Origin: Pollenia angustigena
Taxonomy: Eukaryota > Arthropoda > Insecta > Diptera > Polleniidae
Direction: 5' to 3'
DNA length: 64,000 bases
Assembly: GCA_930367215.1 (NCBI GenBank)
Contig: OV884059.1
Location: 18,004,945-18,068,944 of the forward strand
Position numbers and translations under genes: made by a program. Shown here piece by piece: positions 32,901 through 43,687 of the stretch. The number at the start of each line of letters is the position of its first letter. Position 1 is the first letter of the stretch. The notes beneath the pieces were generated by a model, which saw only the letters and a program-made list of their open reading frames with translations, did not search any database and was not told the DNA's origin.

Positions 32901-33440
32901 GTTTTTTTTTTTCAAATTAAACGTTAATCTTATATCAGGTGTAAATTTATTTAAATCGGGTAATTTTTTTTCATCTCAAGTGTAATTTTGAGTTTTGTTA
33001 GTGGATACACTGATATTAACTCTAAATTTTTTTCTTTCACTTCTTGGAAAAAAATCGGCACATAATATTCATATCTACCAGATGTTTTAAAACCATTTGA
33101 ATTGATTACCAAATATATATGGCAAAGCATAAGTATAATAAAATTGTCAAACAAAAAAGTTGATACTGTAAAGTTTTAAAAATTTGCGTCGTAGGATGAG
33201 ACGGATTTTTTTGTGAAAGAGATAAACTTTTAGTTTTATCTGGAAAAATATTATGTTATTTTTTAGTTTAACGAAATGAAAAAATAAATAATAGAAAAAT
33301 ATTGTTTTATTTAAATACATATTAAGAAAATAAAAAGGCAAAGAAAGGAAAATAAATTGCATTTGAATAATTACAAAAAAAAAAAACTTTGTAGTTGTCT
33401 AATTTATATCAGAATAAACATTTATACACAGTGCTAAAAT
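32901..33440. other. No gene recognised
   Basis: AT-rich, many T/A runs. Frames here are low-complexity F/K/N-rich and not credible. Confidence 0.3.
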
Positions 33441-33705
33441 GTACTGTAAGGGGCAAAACATATGGGCCAAGGATATGCCAAGGTAGTGGGATGACAGGCC
33501 AGGCAGCAAAACATCAGTTGCCCGACCTGGAAGTGATAGGTCGGGATAGTCAGGAATTAAATGTTTGCAGGGAATCGGAAAATATTTAGAAGCTTTATTT
33601 TTTATTTAATTTCCTTTTTTGTAAATATGTAATACTATATTTACATTTGATTTACTTGTTACTTATTTTCGTTTTTCTTTATGCTACCAGTGTGTATTTT
33701 TATTA

Positions 33706-34172
33706 TTATTATTTTTTTTTGATTTTCCTTGAAACTAAAATTTTTTGGCGAACTATTTATAGTTATAATGCCAGGGTATCACACAAATTTTTGGAGCCTC
33801 AACCGCAAAGTCCTCGTTCGGCTTAACCTTCGTATATGAAGGCGAGAGCTTCCATAATCCGCTCCAGAGTATTTTGGTATCCACAAGTAAACTTCTAAGT
33901 TATTTCCTTGGTACTCCACCAGTAAAACGTCTGAGTTATATATGGTTCTCCACCAGTCACATTATTTATTTAAGGCTAAAAACGATTGCATATAGTTAAT
34001 GTAGAAACCGCAAAAACTGTAACTCGGTACAGTTATACGACACCGAACCATTAACTAATGCGGGGTGACAACGCAAAACGCAACAAAAGCAGACAAACAA
34101 AAACGACCCGTTTGTCCTTAAGAAATAATGACAAAAAGCGCGAGCTGCTTCTCCACTCAGACCAGTTTTACG
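33706..34172 (-). mobile_element. Retroposed sequence of unknown origin, 17-bp target duplication
   Basis: AGTGTGTATTTTTATTA occurs at 33689-33705 and again at 34173-34189. A T-rich run immediately inside the left end (33706-33720) is a poly(A) tail on the - strand. The insert (about 467 bp) begins on the - strand with a GTAAAACTGGTCTGAGTGG-like sequence. It is less AT-rich than its surroundings and holds a - strand open stretch with SLLVDTKILWSGLWKLS, not recognised. Copy A has the uninterrupted site (accagtgtttatttttata, 10746). Could be a SINE or a processed transcript. Confidence 0.7.
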
Positions 34173-34189
34173 AGTGTGTATTTTTATTA

Positions 34190-34679
34190 AGTAATTTGTT
34201 TGATTGATCTGCTTTTAAATACATTTTTTTTTTTTTTTGGTCAATATCTTGTGGATGGTTAACATGGAGAATTCGCGCCAATCTACCGGACCAGCCTGGC
34301 AAATTTAAGATCTAAGCGTTGCCATCCAACGCTTCACAGCAAAAAGTTATTAACGATAAAATGTTTGTTCATTTTGGACTCACTTTGTTTATATGTACAT
34401 ACTTACATTTGGACCAGACAAAGTTAAAGTTAAATTGCAATAGCAAATTTAAGATGTTATCTGGTATATAACTTTTTAATTAATAGAGATCCTGAGATAT
34501 ATTTCAGTCCCACATTCGCCACATTCGCCACTTGTGCTCTGAGCTTCTCTAAACTTCACCTATTAATTTCATATGCAAACTCCATTTTAGAAAAAAGGTA
34601 CTTAAACCCCTTGTGCTTTAAGCTTCTCATATTTAAAAACTTACATTAACTTATAAATAAGTAAAATTAGGTAAAAAAA
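34190..34679. other. No gene; T-run at 34222
   Basis: A 14-nt T-run followed by less AT-rich sequence (34237-34345) hints at another retroposon on the - strand, without visible target duplication. Confidence 0.3.
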
Positions 34680-35465
34680 AAAAATAACGAAACAATAACT
34701 TATTCAAAATTTCATACTGCAAGTGTATGAGAGTTTAGCAGGAGCATGAACATAACAAGCACGGCATGACATTTTGCAAACGATTTGACAGAAAACAAGT
34801 TAGAATGCTATATTCGGCTTTTCCGAATCTTTGATACCCTCCACCGACGGATTGAATGTTTAAGGAGTAATATCTGTATGATGTTATTATTATCTTAAAC
34901 TATGACGATTTGTTATTAATTATGGTTTTAGGCGACTAAACTGTTTTCCGGTAGTAGGGTTTATATGGGGCTTAGGGTAAATTATGGACGGATCTTCACG
35001 AAATTTAACAGCGTGATTTCCAGTCAAATAAAACAAATTTTTGCAAAATCTTATCTTATTCCGTGCCTTGTTCCAGCATTTATGTTATTTTTTGTTACAA
35101 AATTATAAATTTTTTTAGATGGTGGTTCCACATTTTGACGGACATGGCTAAATCGACTTAGAATTACTCAAGGACCCAGAATATATATACTTTATGGGGT
35201 CTGAGATGAATAATAAAAAAGTTTCCCACGGAATGACAAACTTAATATACCCTCTTCACAACTAATTGTTGTGGAGGGTATAAAAACCGGTGACCGTCAT
35301 GAAATAAAATTTATTTTAATTTATAAAAATAAAAACATATACTGATCATGCTTTAAAAAATAAAGATGACATATTATGAAAAAAAAGGACACAAATTTTA
35401 TAGATGACATCCAATTAAAATAGATGATTGTCCTCTATTAAAGAGTATGTATGGTCACGTTAGCC
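34680..35465 (-). mobile_element. hAT-like MITE copy (family of 41432-42140), split by a Helentron-like element
   Basis: Outer parts match 41450-41740 in inverted orientation (ttgacaraa..., ataaaatttattttaattt, gtcatc, ggacacaaattttatagatgac) and end near the terminus tatggtcacgttag. The split is at the aaaac/ggtgaccg junction, where 34795-35286 is inserted. Confidence 0.6.
34795..35286 (-). mobile_element. Short DINE-1/Helentron-like element
   Basis: Begins ACAAGTTAGAATGCTATATT with a TCGGCTTTTCCGAA hairpin, holds GAATATATATACTTTATGGG (the reverse of the DINE-like core) and ends cacaactaattgttgtggagggta, a hairpin also found at the start of 47440-48762. Reads 5' to 3' on the - strand. Confidence 0.75.
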
Positions 35466-36478
35466 ATAATCGTGGTTGATGTTGATGCATCTCTTGTTTA
35501 TTTTAGAAAATGTTTGCACCAAATTAATAGACTTTTCTTGGGTAGGAAAAATTTTATGAAAAAAAACGACTAGGATTGTATGGGCGATGGCAGTGGGCGA
35601 TTTTGATGAAATTTCATTTTTTTTTTTGTTAATTTAGTCAATACAACACTCGGTGCCACCGTTCTAAGTCATTGAAAGGAGGAGCACTTTGTTCTTTTTT
35701 CACAAAAATTTATGAAGCCATCCATCCCACTGTGAGTTAAGGACAAAATAAACCATACAAATGGATCGGCAAACATGTAAAATTTTACGTTTGATCAAAT
35801 GTTTTGTGTTGCTAATTGGGGTGTTTGTAGTTTGGACAAACAATTGAAGCATTTTTGCAGAAATATGTATTTAAAAAAATTTTAATATTTGGCAGACATA
35901 TTGGATATTTGTCAAACTTTTTGTGGTGTCTAGTGCTAAATTAATTCATTTTATTGAAAACTTTGATGAGTAAAGAAGTAGAAGAAGGGGCATTAAAATC
36001 ATTTCCCCCGTAAATTCAAATTTTTTTAAGCAGAATTGTTTTCCTTAACACAGCTCGTTGTTTTGACCACTCTACTTCATAATATTTTATTTTGTTTTTA
36101 ATTTCTTCTGTTTTAAACAGAAGAATTGGCAAAATTGGCGCAGCATTATCGCCGACTGCATTTATTAAAAACAAAACAAAAACGCAAAAAATTACATTAC
36201 TGAGCTCAATTATCCATATAACATTGCAATTTGGCTATTGCTCAATTAAAACGAAATTGTTATAAATATGTATTGAGTAAAATAAAAAATGCGACCCTGT
36301 CACAACTTACTAACTTGAGGGTTACACGATCAAGTTTTGCCTATCAAGTTTTAATACACTCACACTTTTTTACCAATTCACTCATACTTTTAAAAATTGA
36401 TACGAACTTGCCTTTAAAATTCTCTTGCCAGTGAGTGTTTAAATTAACGTTCAAGAAAACAGCTGATTTCAAGGTTAG
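35466..36478. repeat. Repeat-rich, no gene
   Basis: 36010-36190 matches 3395-3600. About 36195-36310 (ctgagctcaattatcc ... aaaatgcgaccctgtcacaac) matches the left half of the MITE at 61032-61482. Nothing coding is supported. Confidence 0.45.
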
Positions 36479-37314
36479 TTTTTTTTTTTTTTTTTTTTAA
36501 ATTTTATTTTTATTATTGAATCTTTCTTATCGAAATTTACAATATGTATTCAAATCTTAATTCTACTTGTTGTTTATTAGTTGTTACCAATGTAACCACT
36601 AACTGCTGTATTCAAATTTAAAAATGTCTTCCAGTTAGGCTCAAAGTATCGGTTCTTTTTAGCCTCTGGTGACCTTCGAACTGAAGCAGACCCCGAGCGA
36701 GGTAGTTAGGGTGGGCCATTAGTTTATCGATGTAACTTATTGAATATTTTTTAATTTCCTCCTGGATAGTGGGGACGTTGAGATCTCTGTGGATAATATC
36801 ATTACGTATATACCATGGGGCGCAGACAATTTGTCGTAATATTCTAGACTGTCTTCTTTGAAGCTTTTGGATGTTAGATGCGCATGCAGTACCCCATAAT
36901 TGGATGCCATATGTCCATATTGGTTTTATGATGGACTTGTATAAGAGAATTTTGTTGTCTAAGGACAAGTTTGAGTTTCGACCGAGAAGCCAATGTAGTT
37001 GAGCTGCTTTAAGTTTCATAGCCGTTATTTTCGCTTCGATATGACGCGACCAAGTCAAGCGTCTATCTATATGAACTCCCAAGTACTTTACATGGTTTTC
37101 TACCGGAACAGTGATGTTATTTATTTTTACAGCTGGGCACGTTTGTCTTCTGAGCGTGAAAGTTAAGTGAGCACATTTAGCCGGGTTAACCTTTATTCTC
37201 CATTTTTCTAGCCAGGCCTCTAGTTCATTGATGTGGGACTGCAGATTTTGCGATGCGACTTTTGTGTCATGGTTAACGCTAATAAATGCTGTGTCGTCTG
37301 CAAATGAAGAGGTA
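36479..37314 (-). pseudogene. 5'-truncated copy of the jockey-type LINE
   Basis: Near-identical to the 3' end of the LINE at 21984-24188, with poly(A) as a T-run at 36479-36498. Open from the FADD box (ADDTAF near 37290) to a stop at 36618, then 3' UTR. Truncated at its 5' end at 37314, just upstream of FADD, so the RT lacks most of its core. No clear target duplication seen. Few substitutions relative to the 22-kb copy indicate a recently active family. Confidence 0.88.
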
Positions 37315-37364
37315 AAAATATTTTCTTTTTTAAGAAAATCGTTTCTTAAAAAATTTTTTTTAAA

Positions 37365-37690
37365 TGTTCTTATTTTTCTTGTACTACATAGTTAATGCTG
37401 AATGAATACATGAGTAATAATTGCTTCATTTCTGGCTTTTTTGTTTGTATTTTTTTTTTCTTTACCAAAACAATCATTGTCGCAAAGAACACACACACAT
37501 CTTTATTAAAAAACGAAGCTAACGATTGTATAAATAACAAAGCACGATGTGCAATATTTGAATGACTGCAAACCAGCAGCAAATATTTGCGGTTGCGCAA
37601 GTTTGATTGTATGACCGCAAGCAAGTGTATTTGTTGTTGTTGATTAAATGCGATTTTTTTTCAATCGCATAAAGCTGTTCTCTGGTATGT
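37365..37690 (-). repeat. Dispersed repeat, inverted copy at 54405-54740
   Basis: About 330 bp with few differences (ttgtactacatagttaatgc ... tgcggtcatacaatcaaac in the two orientations). It contains a GCGATT...AATCGC hairpin at one end. Open frames in it are low-complexity and probably not genes. Confidence 0.7.
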
Positions 37691-37755
37691 ATGTATATAA
37701 TTTATTTTTATATGAACTTCATTTTATTTTAAAGAAATATAATATTTTCAGGGAA

Positions 37756-38137
37756 TTTACGGACAGGTTACAAAGCAAATTTCGATCTACCAAAGGTTGA
37801 ATACAATTTGGTTTAAGGATTGATGTTTGACTAATGACGTCAGCAGTCGTCGATGGCTGCGAGTGTTAAACGGCAAGCCCTCTGAGGAGATTGAGTGGTT
37901 GCAATCGAAACATGTCAGGGTAACCTGTCCGTAAACACCTGGGTTCGAGCCCAGATTGAGTCAAGAATGAAAAATTACCAATAAAAATTTTAATGAATTT
38001 TCATGTTGTAAGATTCCTTTCTTCATAAAAATAATTTAATGAAAATTAAATTTAATGAACTTAAGCCTAATTAAAAATATTAAAAATTTGGATTAAAAAC
38101 CATAAATAGTTCAATAAAATAACCACAATACTAATAA
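37756..38137 (+). mobile_element. SINE-like element with tRNA-like head and 11-bp target duplication
   Basis: A single copy of the core of the 563-bp unit (positions 1 to about 360, inverted relative to the left array). TTTTCAGGGAA flanks it at 37745-37755 and 38138-38148. A-box-like GATTGAGTGGTT and B-box-like GGGTTCGAGCCC are present; here the T-arm is well formed (CTGGGTTCGAGCCCAG). The first 16 bp (TTTACGGACAGGTTAC) are the exact reverse complement of an internal segment near 37920, as if copied by template switching. Confidence 0.75.
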
Positions 38138-38149
38138 TTTTCAGGGAAA

Positions 38150-38450
38150 TTTAATGCATAGTTCATTCATTAAAATGATCCAATTATTTAAGAAAATTTA
38201 GCATTTTTTTAGCATTTTCAAATTTTATTTTTAGCAATTTTAGGATAATCCCCATTTAGCATCCAATTTTTTTTAGTTGTGGTCACACTGATTGTATGTC
38301 GTAGTTATATAAACAATTATTATTTTTAAACTGTCAACGCTAATTGAGTTGGCTTAGTTGTGTATATGTGAACAAAAAGATAATTATGTCAATAAGCCAA
38401 TTATTTACTCAATAAAAAAGGTATATCTGAGCACGGTATTAGTTTATAGC
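38150..38450. repeat. Fragments of a hAT-like end and a TA-MITE
   Basis: GTGGTCACACTG near 38280 is a hAT-type terminus like that of 51011-52825. About 38338-38445 (aattgagttggcttagttg ... gagcacggtatta) is the right half of the 61032-61482 MITE family. Confidence 0.5.
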
Positions 38451-38495
38451 GTTAAATAGTAAAGACCTTGGCTTAATCACACAGTTGGTTGTCAA

Positions 38496-38829
38496 TAGGG
38501 ATGGCAAACGGGAAATCCCGAAATCCCGGGATTGATAAATCCCTAATCCCGGGAATTATTTTTTTTTAATCGCGGGATTTTTCGGGATTTTTAGTATAGC
38601 AAGTTTTGTGTACAAAAATGTTCTTTTTTATTGAATTTGTATACTCTATACAAAAAAAAAAAATTATTAAAAATTATATTTCAGTTGTATTTTTTATTTT
38701 TTTAATTCTTATTTTTCTTTTTTAAAAATACATGTTATATATATTATACCTTTTGAAAATTCATAAAAAAATAAAAAAAAATCTTGTTGATTTAAAAAAT
38801 CCCGAAATCCCGGGATCCAGAAATCCATA
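38496..38829. mobile_element. hAT-like MITE, 8-bp target duplication GTTGTCAA
   Basis: Starts TAGGGATGGCAAACGGGAAA and ends ATCCCGGGATCCAGAAATCCATA. GTTGTCAA at 38488-38495 and 38830-38837. The interior repeats AAATCCCGGGATT-type palindromes. Confidence 0.85.
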
Positions 38830-38884
38830 GTTGTCAACCGTATAGCTTATTTTTAAGAGAATAAGTTAACACGTTCTTAAGAAG

Positions 38885-39060
38885 CTATAAACAAACACAG
38901 CTTTGTTTGGTTTGAAAATAATAACTCAATTAAAACTAGAACATATAATCCAAACAATAGCTTTCTTTCATATTTTCACATTTCATAAATGCTTTGTTAT
39001 AGGATTTTTTATCTGGTTTATTTATTTATTTTTATTAATAAATTTTAGCTTAAAAAACAA
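38885..39060 (+). pseudogene. Relic of an OBP 5' flank, no exon
   Basis: aacaaacacagctttgtttg ... gttataggattttttatctgg aligns with 3775-3905 and 26750-26890 upstream of OBP-A and OBP-B. No TATA/initiator or exon follows, so this looks like the remains of a lost or truncated cluster member. Confidence 0.6.
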
Positions 39061-39207
39061 ATTCACAGGAAATGTCAAAAAGTATCTATTATATGCAAGT
39101 GTTTTATGAATTCGAAATTAACATTTGTTATAGATGCAAACAATTTTGGATTTTAAAATGCTTTTCGAGCCGTATTGCCATCGTTCGTCGATCTGCTACC
39201 ATTACTA

Positions 39208-39631
39208 CCCAGCGGTAACTAGAAGGAGTAAAGAGGCCTAATAGAAGGCCTTATTTAGCAGTCACAAGCAGTCAGAAGCCCTTCTCGCCGCATTCCATAC
39301 TTATTTATTTTTTACACAGGTTGTCATTGGGCGCAAGGCCTTCCACACTTCCTTTAAAAACAACTTCGATCCCTTCCCAAAGAAGGGAGTAAGGAAGGTC
39401 ACTAAAAATAAAAAGTAAATAAAACTGAACACCTTCCTTTCTCCCTTCTCAAAGAAGGGAATAGCGAATGTGTACTGAATATTTCAGAAGGTCTTTTAAA
39501 AAGAAGTTTATACCTTCTAGAAGGCATACTTCTGAAGGCAGGATATCATGCCAAGCGAATCTTTTAGAAAGGAGTATAGAGGCCTTTAAAAAGGCCTGCC
39601 ACTTGCGGTCCTTTCAATATTTACCGCTGGG
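39208..39631. mobile_element. MITE with CCCAGCGGTAA ends at a TA site
   Basis: CCCAGCGGTAACTAGAAGG at one end and TTTACCGCTGGG at the other, flanked by TA. The interior is rich in GAAGG/CCTTC motifs. 424 bp, no credible ORF. Confidence 0.8.
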
Positions 39632-39760
39632 TATACATGGCCTTATAGTATGGTATATGGCATTATTGCTCAATTGAATGGAAGATAAAGCCATAATGGC
39701 CTTATTGCCCAATCATTGAGAGGTAAGGTCATATTTAAAATTTTGCAAAATGAGAGATAT

Positions 39761-40996
39761 GGCGCTGCGAAATATGGCCCCAGGAAATATGGCCCCAAAA
39801 AATAAATGAAAATTGACCCCAATTTTGGAGCGATTTTTCATAATGCAATATGGCCCCATTTTTTTTAATGAAAAATGACCCCAAAAAAAATTAAAAATAA
39901 AATGAATATGACCCTAAATTTGTGGTTATTCTTCATTATGAAAAATCACCTCAAAACTTATAATGAATTTGAACCCCAAAAAAGAACACAAAGAAAGTTA
40001 CATTAAACATTTTCGGTGGAGTTCATATACCCGAAACTAAAAATCCCAAATTTAGAATCCCGATTTCAAAATCCGGATATTTATACAGGGGTCTAATCAC
40101 CGCATTCGATACTATCGTATCGAATAAACTGTCGAATTTTTTAGCATACGATAGACACTGACGTAGCGAATGAAAACTCGATAAATGTAATGTCGAGTTA
40201 CTCGATATCGAATACTTTTATTTAAAATTCAATACATTTCATTCGATATCGAGTTTCATGATACCAAAATAAATAATTTCGATCAATTTTGCTCGATATC
40301 GTATGCGGTGATTAGACCCCAGTTTTGGTTTTAAAAATTGTACGATTGATAGCATCGTTGGGCTTTTGGCCATGAGCAAGGATTTTTTCTCTATGGTATA
40401 ACGAACACTGGCTTTGCTTACTAAAGCTTCTCTGTATAGCCGGCCTTGGGCCGGGTGAAAGGATTTTCTTCTCTTTGGTATAACGAACACTGGCTTCGCT
40501 CACTAAAGCTTCATTGCATAGCCGGCCTTCGGCCGGGCGCTAGGATTTTCTTTTCTATGGTATAACGAACTCTGGCTTCGCTCAGTAAGCTTCTCTTAAT
40601 AGCCGGCCTTTGGCCGGGCTCAAGGATTTTTTCCTCTATGGTATAACAAACACCGGCTTCGCTAACCAAAGCATCTCTGCATAACCGGCAAGGATTTTCT
40701 ATACTTTGGTATAAGAATTCGGGTTTTGATTTTTAATTTCTTAAAATTGGCATTTTTTATTAGTAGTAAAAATTGTGATTTTCTTTGGGGCCATTTTTCA
40801 TTCCTTGATATTGGGGTCATTTTTCATTCCACTTAAAATGCAAAAACACCCTAACGAAAAAATGAAAAATAACCCCAAAAAAAAAACAAAACAATTGCGC
40901 CAAAATTGCATGTTGTTGTGTCTCATGTATAATATTGGGGCCGTTTTTCATTTTCCTTTTGGGGCCATATTTGCTGGGGTCATTTTGCGCACCGCC
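39761..40996. mobile_element. Composite foldback element, 9-bp target duplication GAGAGATAT
   Basis: GAGAGATAT flanks it (39752-39760 and 40997-41005). Ends GGCGCTGCGAAATATGGCCCC and, inverted, GGCGGTGCGCAAAATGACCCC. Arms consist of degenerate AATATGGCCCC / GGGGTCATTTTTCATT motifs; the middle carries the 81-bp tandem repeat. Same family as 59390-60211. Confidence 0.8.
40378..40705 (+). repeat. 81-bp tandem repeat, about 4 copies
   Basis: Starts of AAGGATTTT or TAGGATTTT at 40378, 40459, 40541, 40622 and 40690. Each unit contains TATGGTATAACGAACACTGG, GCTTCGCTxACTAAAGC and a GC-rich palindrome (AGCCGGCCTTCGGCCGGGC). The frames seen here are by-products of the repeat. Confidence 0.85.
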
Positions 40997-41431
40997 GAGA
41001 GATATAGCCATATTTTTTTTTCGCAAATGAGAGATAAAGCCATATTTTTTCAGAAAATTGTTATGCATGGTGTAAACATTCTGTAAAAAGGAAAATCCTT
41101 AGTTATCATTGAAATACATTTTTTTATTCTTGTGACGCACGTAGGAAAACTTTATTCAGCGAAGACACCTGCCGCGTCCTACTGGAGGAAAAAAACCCCT
41201 AAGCACGACCGCAGGCCGTCACGCAGAAAAACTTTAGTATGCAAAGCCAGATTTCAATACTTAACTTTAGTGTCTCCGGAACTGAAATGAGAGATAAAGC
41301 CAAATTCTAATGTGAGCTAAGGCCATCATGGCTTTATCTCCCATTCAAATGAAAAAAAAAACAAAAAAGGCTTTATCTCCCTATTGAATGAGAGAAAAAG
41401 CCATCATGGCCTTATCTACCATGGTATTAAA

Positions 41432-42140
41432 TAAGGTGACCATACGTACTCTTTTTTAGAGGACAATCATCTATTTTAACCGGCTGTCGTCTATAAAATT
41501 TGTGTCCTCTTTTATCATCTTTTTTTCATAATCTGTCATCTTTGTCATCTTTTTTTTAAAGCATGACCAATATTTAATTTTATTTTTATAAATTAAAATA
41601 AATTTTATTTCACGGCGATCACTGGTCTTTTTTGTCAAATCGTATGGTAAATGTCGTGCCATGCTTGTTCTGTTCATATGCCTACTTAACTCTCATACAC
41701 TTGCAGTATAAAATTTTGAATAAGTAACTCCAATGCATTTTTAAGTTTCGTTATTTTTTCAAACTAATTTTACTTAAGTTAATGTAAATTTTTATATATC
41801 GTCTGCTTAATATCCAAACCTGCTAACTCCCTTTCAACAAATGCTTGAGAGGAAACAAAAAATATAGTTGATTTGACACACTTCAATACTCAAATTGCTG
41901 GTCCACGAGGCATATTTTTCTCTACCCAACGGAATCAAAATCTCAATTTACTTAAAAAGTGGATTTAGCAGGTTTGCATATTAAGCCGACAATATGTTAT
42001 TTTTTTTAATTTACTATAAGTATATAAATATGGGGATGTAAATTTGTCTGTAATATAAGTTAAAAATCTTGAAGTCAAAAATATTTTTTACTTTTTTTCT
42101 TTATGTCCTCAATTTTTATTTTCAAAATCTGGTCGCCTTA
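41432..42140. mobile_element. hAT-like MITE with TAAGGTGACCA ends
   Basis: Termini TAAGGTGACCATACG and CTGGTCGCCTTA. TATTAAA flanks both sides (41425-41431 and 42141-42147). It contains the gtcctctttt / aaagaggac motifs also seen at 35380-35465. Ends of this kind are widespread in insect hAT MITEs. Confidence 0.75.
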
Positions 42141-43164
42141 TATTAAAGCACCCCCCCCTACTATTCGGCTTATCGATACGAAGACCCATTTCCTTCCAAC
42201 AATTTTCTTGAATTTAACATTTTCTTTCTTGCACTAATATCTTAAGATACGGAGGACAATTGTCCTCCGTATTTCGAATTTGCCATTTTCTAACTTGAAG
42301 TCTAAATGAAAGACTTAAAACCAATTCGAGGCATCTTATCCATGCTTGTAAGGGGCTTATATCATATTTTAATGAGTTTGGTTTTGGCTGCAACTCTTAC
42401 GATCTTAAATCTTTAATCGACAAAAACTGCTTTGGATTAGCTCCACATATTGGACACGATTGTGTCGGCTTTATATCTGTTAGCACGTTTAGCACCTTTC
42501 CATTAAACAAAGTCAATATAAGTTCTATTTTATGAAAATTTATTTACCATTTGATAAAAAATATTTCTAAGGCTCAAGATTTGATATCTGAAGGTCCATA
42601 AAACTCTTTTCTTGCAAAATGTTCCTTTGTAGATTCAATTTTAAGTGGTCGGCAAAACCGGATAGACTGAGGAGTACGGTTATTCCAAACGATTGCAATG
42701 TACCTAGTTTCAATGGTATAATGGAGGTTACAAAGAGGGAGCTATCTTAATTTTGTGTGGCATTGCTCTTATATATTTGTTTAAACGAACCTTGTAAAGT
42801 GGAACAATCGAAACCATAACTAAGAACTAATATGACTACACTAATACGAGGTATTCTCATTAAAACTTCTTCTTGATATGACAGTATTCTCGTAGCCGTG
42901 TGGTTAACTTAGTTTTGTAATGGGACTTGTGCAATTGATTCTGTTACCGTTAACCCTTCAGGTCGGCAGTGTTTTTTATATTCCAGAACTTTTTTGTAGC
43001 TGGGATAAATATCACAATTGTGTAATTTGTTCAGTTCACTCATGCTAATATATTGTTTTTTGTCAGATTATTTTCGAACAAAAAATCTAATGCTTATGCA
43101 GGGGTAACCATAAACGGATTTTTATTATCAGAAGTGAGCTCTTTTCTAATTTTAGATGGACTTT
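42141..43164. other. No gene recognised
   Basis: Less AT-rich than its neighbours in places (42280-42500, 42650-42750), which may mark a decayed coding element, but I could not read any known protein on either strand. Confidence 0.3.
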
Positions 43165-43687
43165 AGAGTTGTTCGAAAAAAATTTTTTTGTCAGACCCCC
43201 CCTAGGATTAAAGGATTACATTTTTTTGCCACCCCTTAAAATACCGCCCTTTTAGTTTTTTGTTCACTGTGTCGCCATTTTTAGTCCGATCAAACCATTT
43301 TGTATATCGGTGTTCATGGGTCTGTAAGGGCTACATTTCTGTCTTTAATAGTTTTTTTATACCACGCAAATTCTAGTCATGTCTTTCAAAAGCTCGGTTT
43401 ATACCCTCCCAAACGCTTAATATTTTTGAACTAGAATGAAGCTGTGTTATTTTGATACAACTTCTGTATAAAAAAAACTATTAAAGACAGAACTGTAGCC
43501 CTTACGGAGCCTATATACAAAACGGTTTGATCGGACTAAAAATGGCGACATAGTGAAAAAAAAACTAAAAGGGCGCTTTTTCTAGGCGTGGCAAAAAAAA
43601 ATAAAAAAATTATTTTTGGAATTGTTTTTACATTTTCTTAAATCATAGGAGGGGACTGACAAAAAATTTTTTTTTCGAACCACTCTA
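43165..43687. mobile_element. Foldback element with about 190-bp arms
   Basis: The left arm (AGAGTTGTTCGAAAAAAATT ... ctgtctttaatagttttttta) is the inverted, mildly diverged copy of the right arm (aaactattaaagacag ... TTTTTCGAACCACTCT). The middle is 43365-43465. One arm of the same element ends the array-flanking block at 17041-17135. Confidence 0.8.

Larger units (their letters stand above)
26680..33705 (+). repeat. Segmental duplication, copy B (with OBP-B)
   Basis: Direct paralogue of about 3680-10760. Insertions found only here: the MITE at 29639-29901, the TAA-flanked hairpin at 30693-30861, the LINE at 31283-32526 and, at its right edge, the retroposed sequence 33706-34172. Confidence 0.8.
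39640..41430. repeat. Host repeat of GGCCTTAT / ATAAGGCC motifs
   Basis: Flanking parts (39640-39752 and 41006-41430) share ATGGCCTTATCTCCCATT-type motifs and frame the composite foldback. Origin unclear. Confidence 0.4.

Noticed and set aside
40239..40503. Two overlapping - strand ORFs with similar peptides
   Set aside because: They arise from the 81-bp tandem repeat read in two frames.
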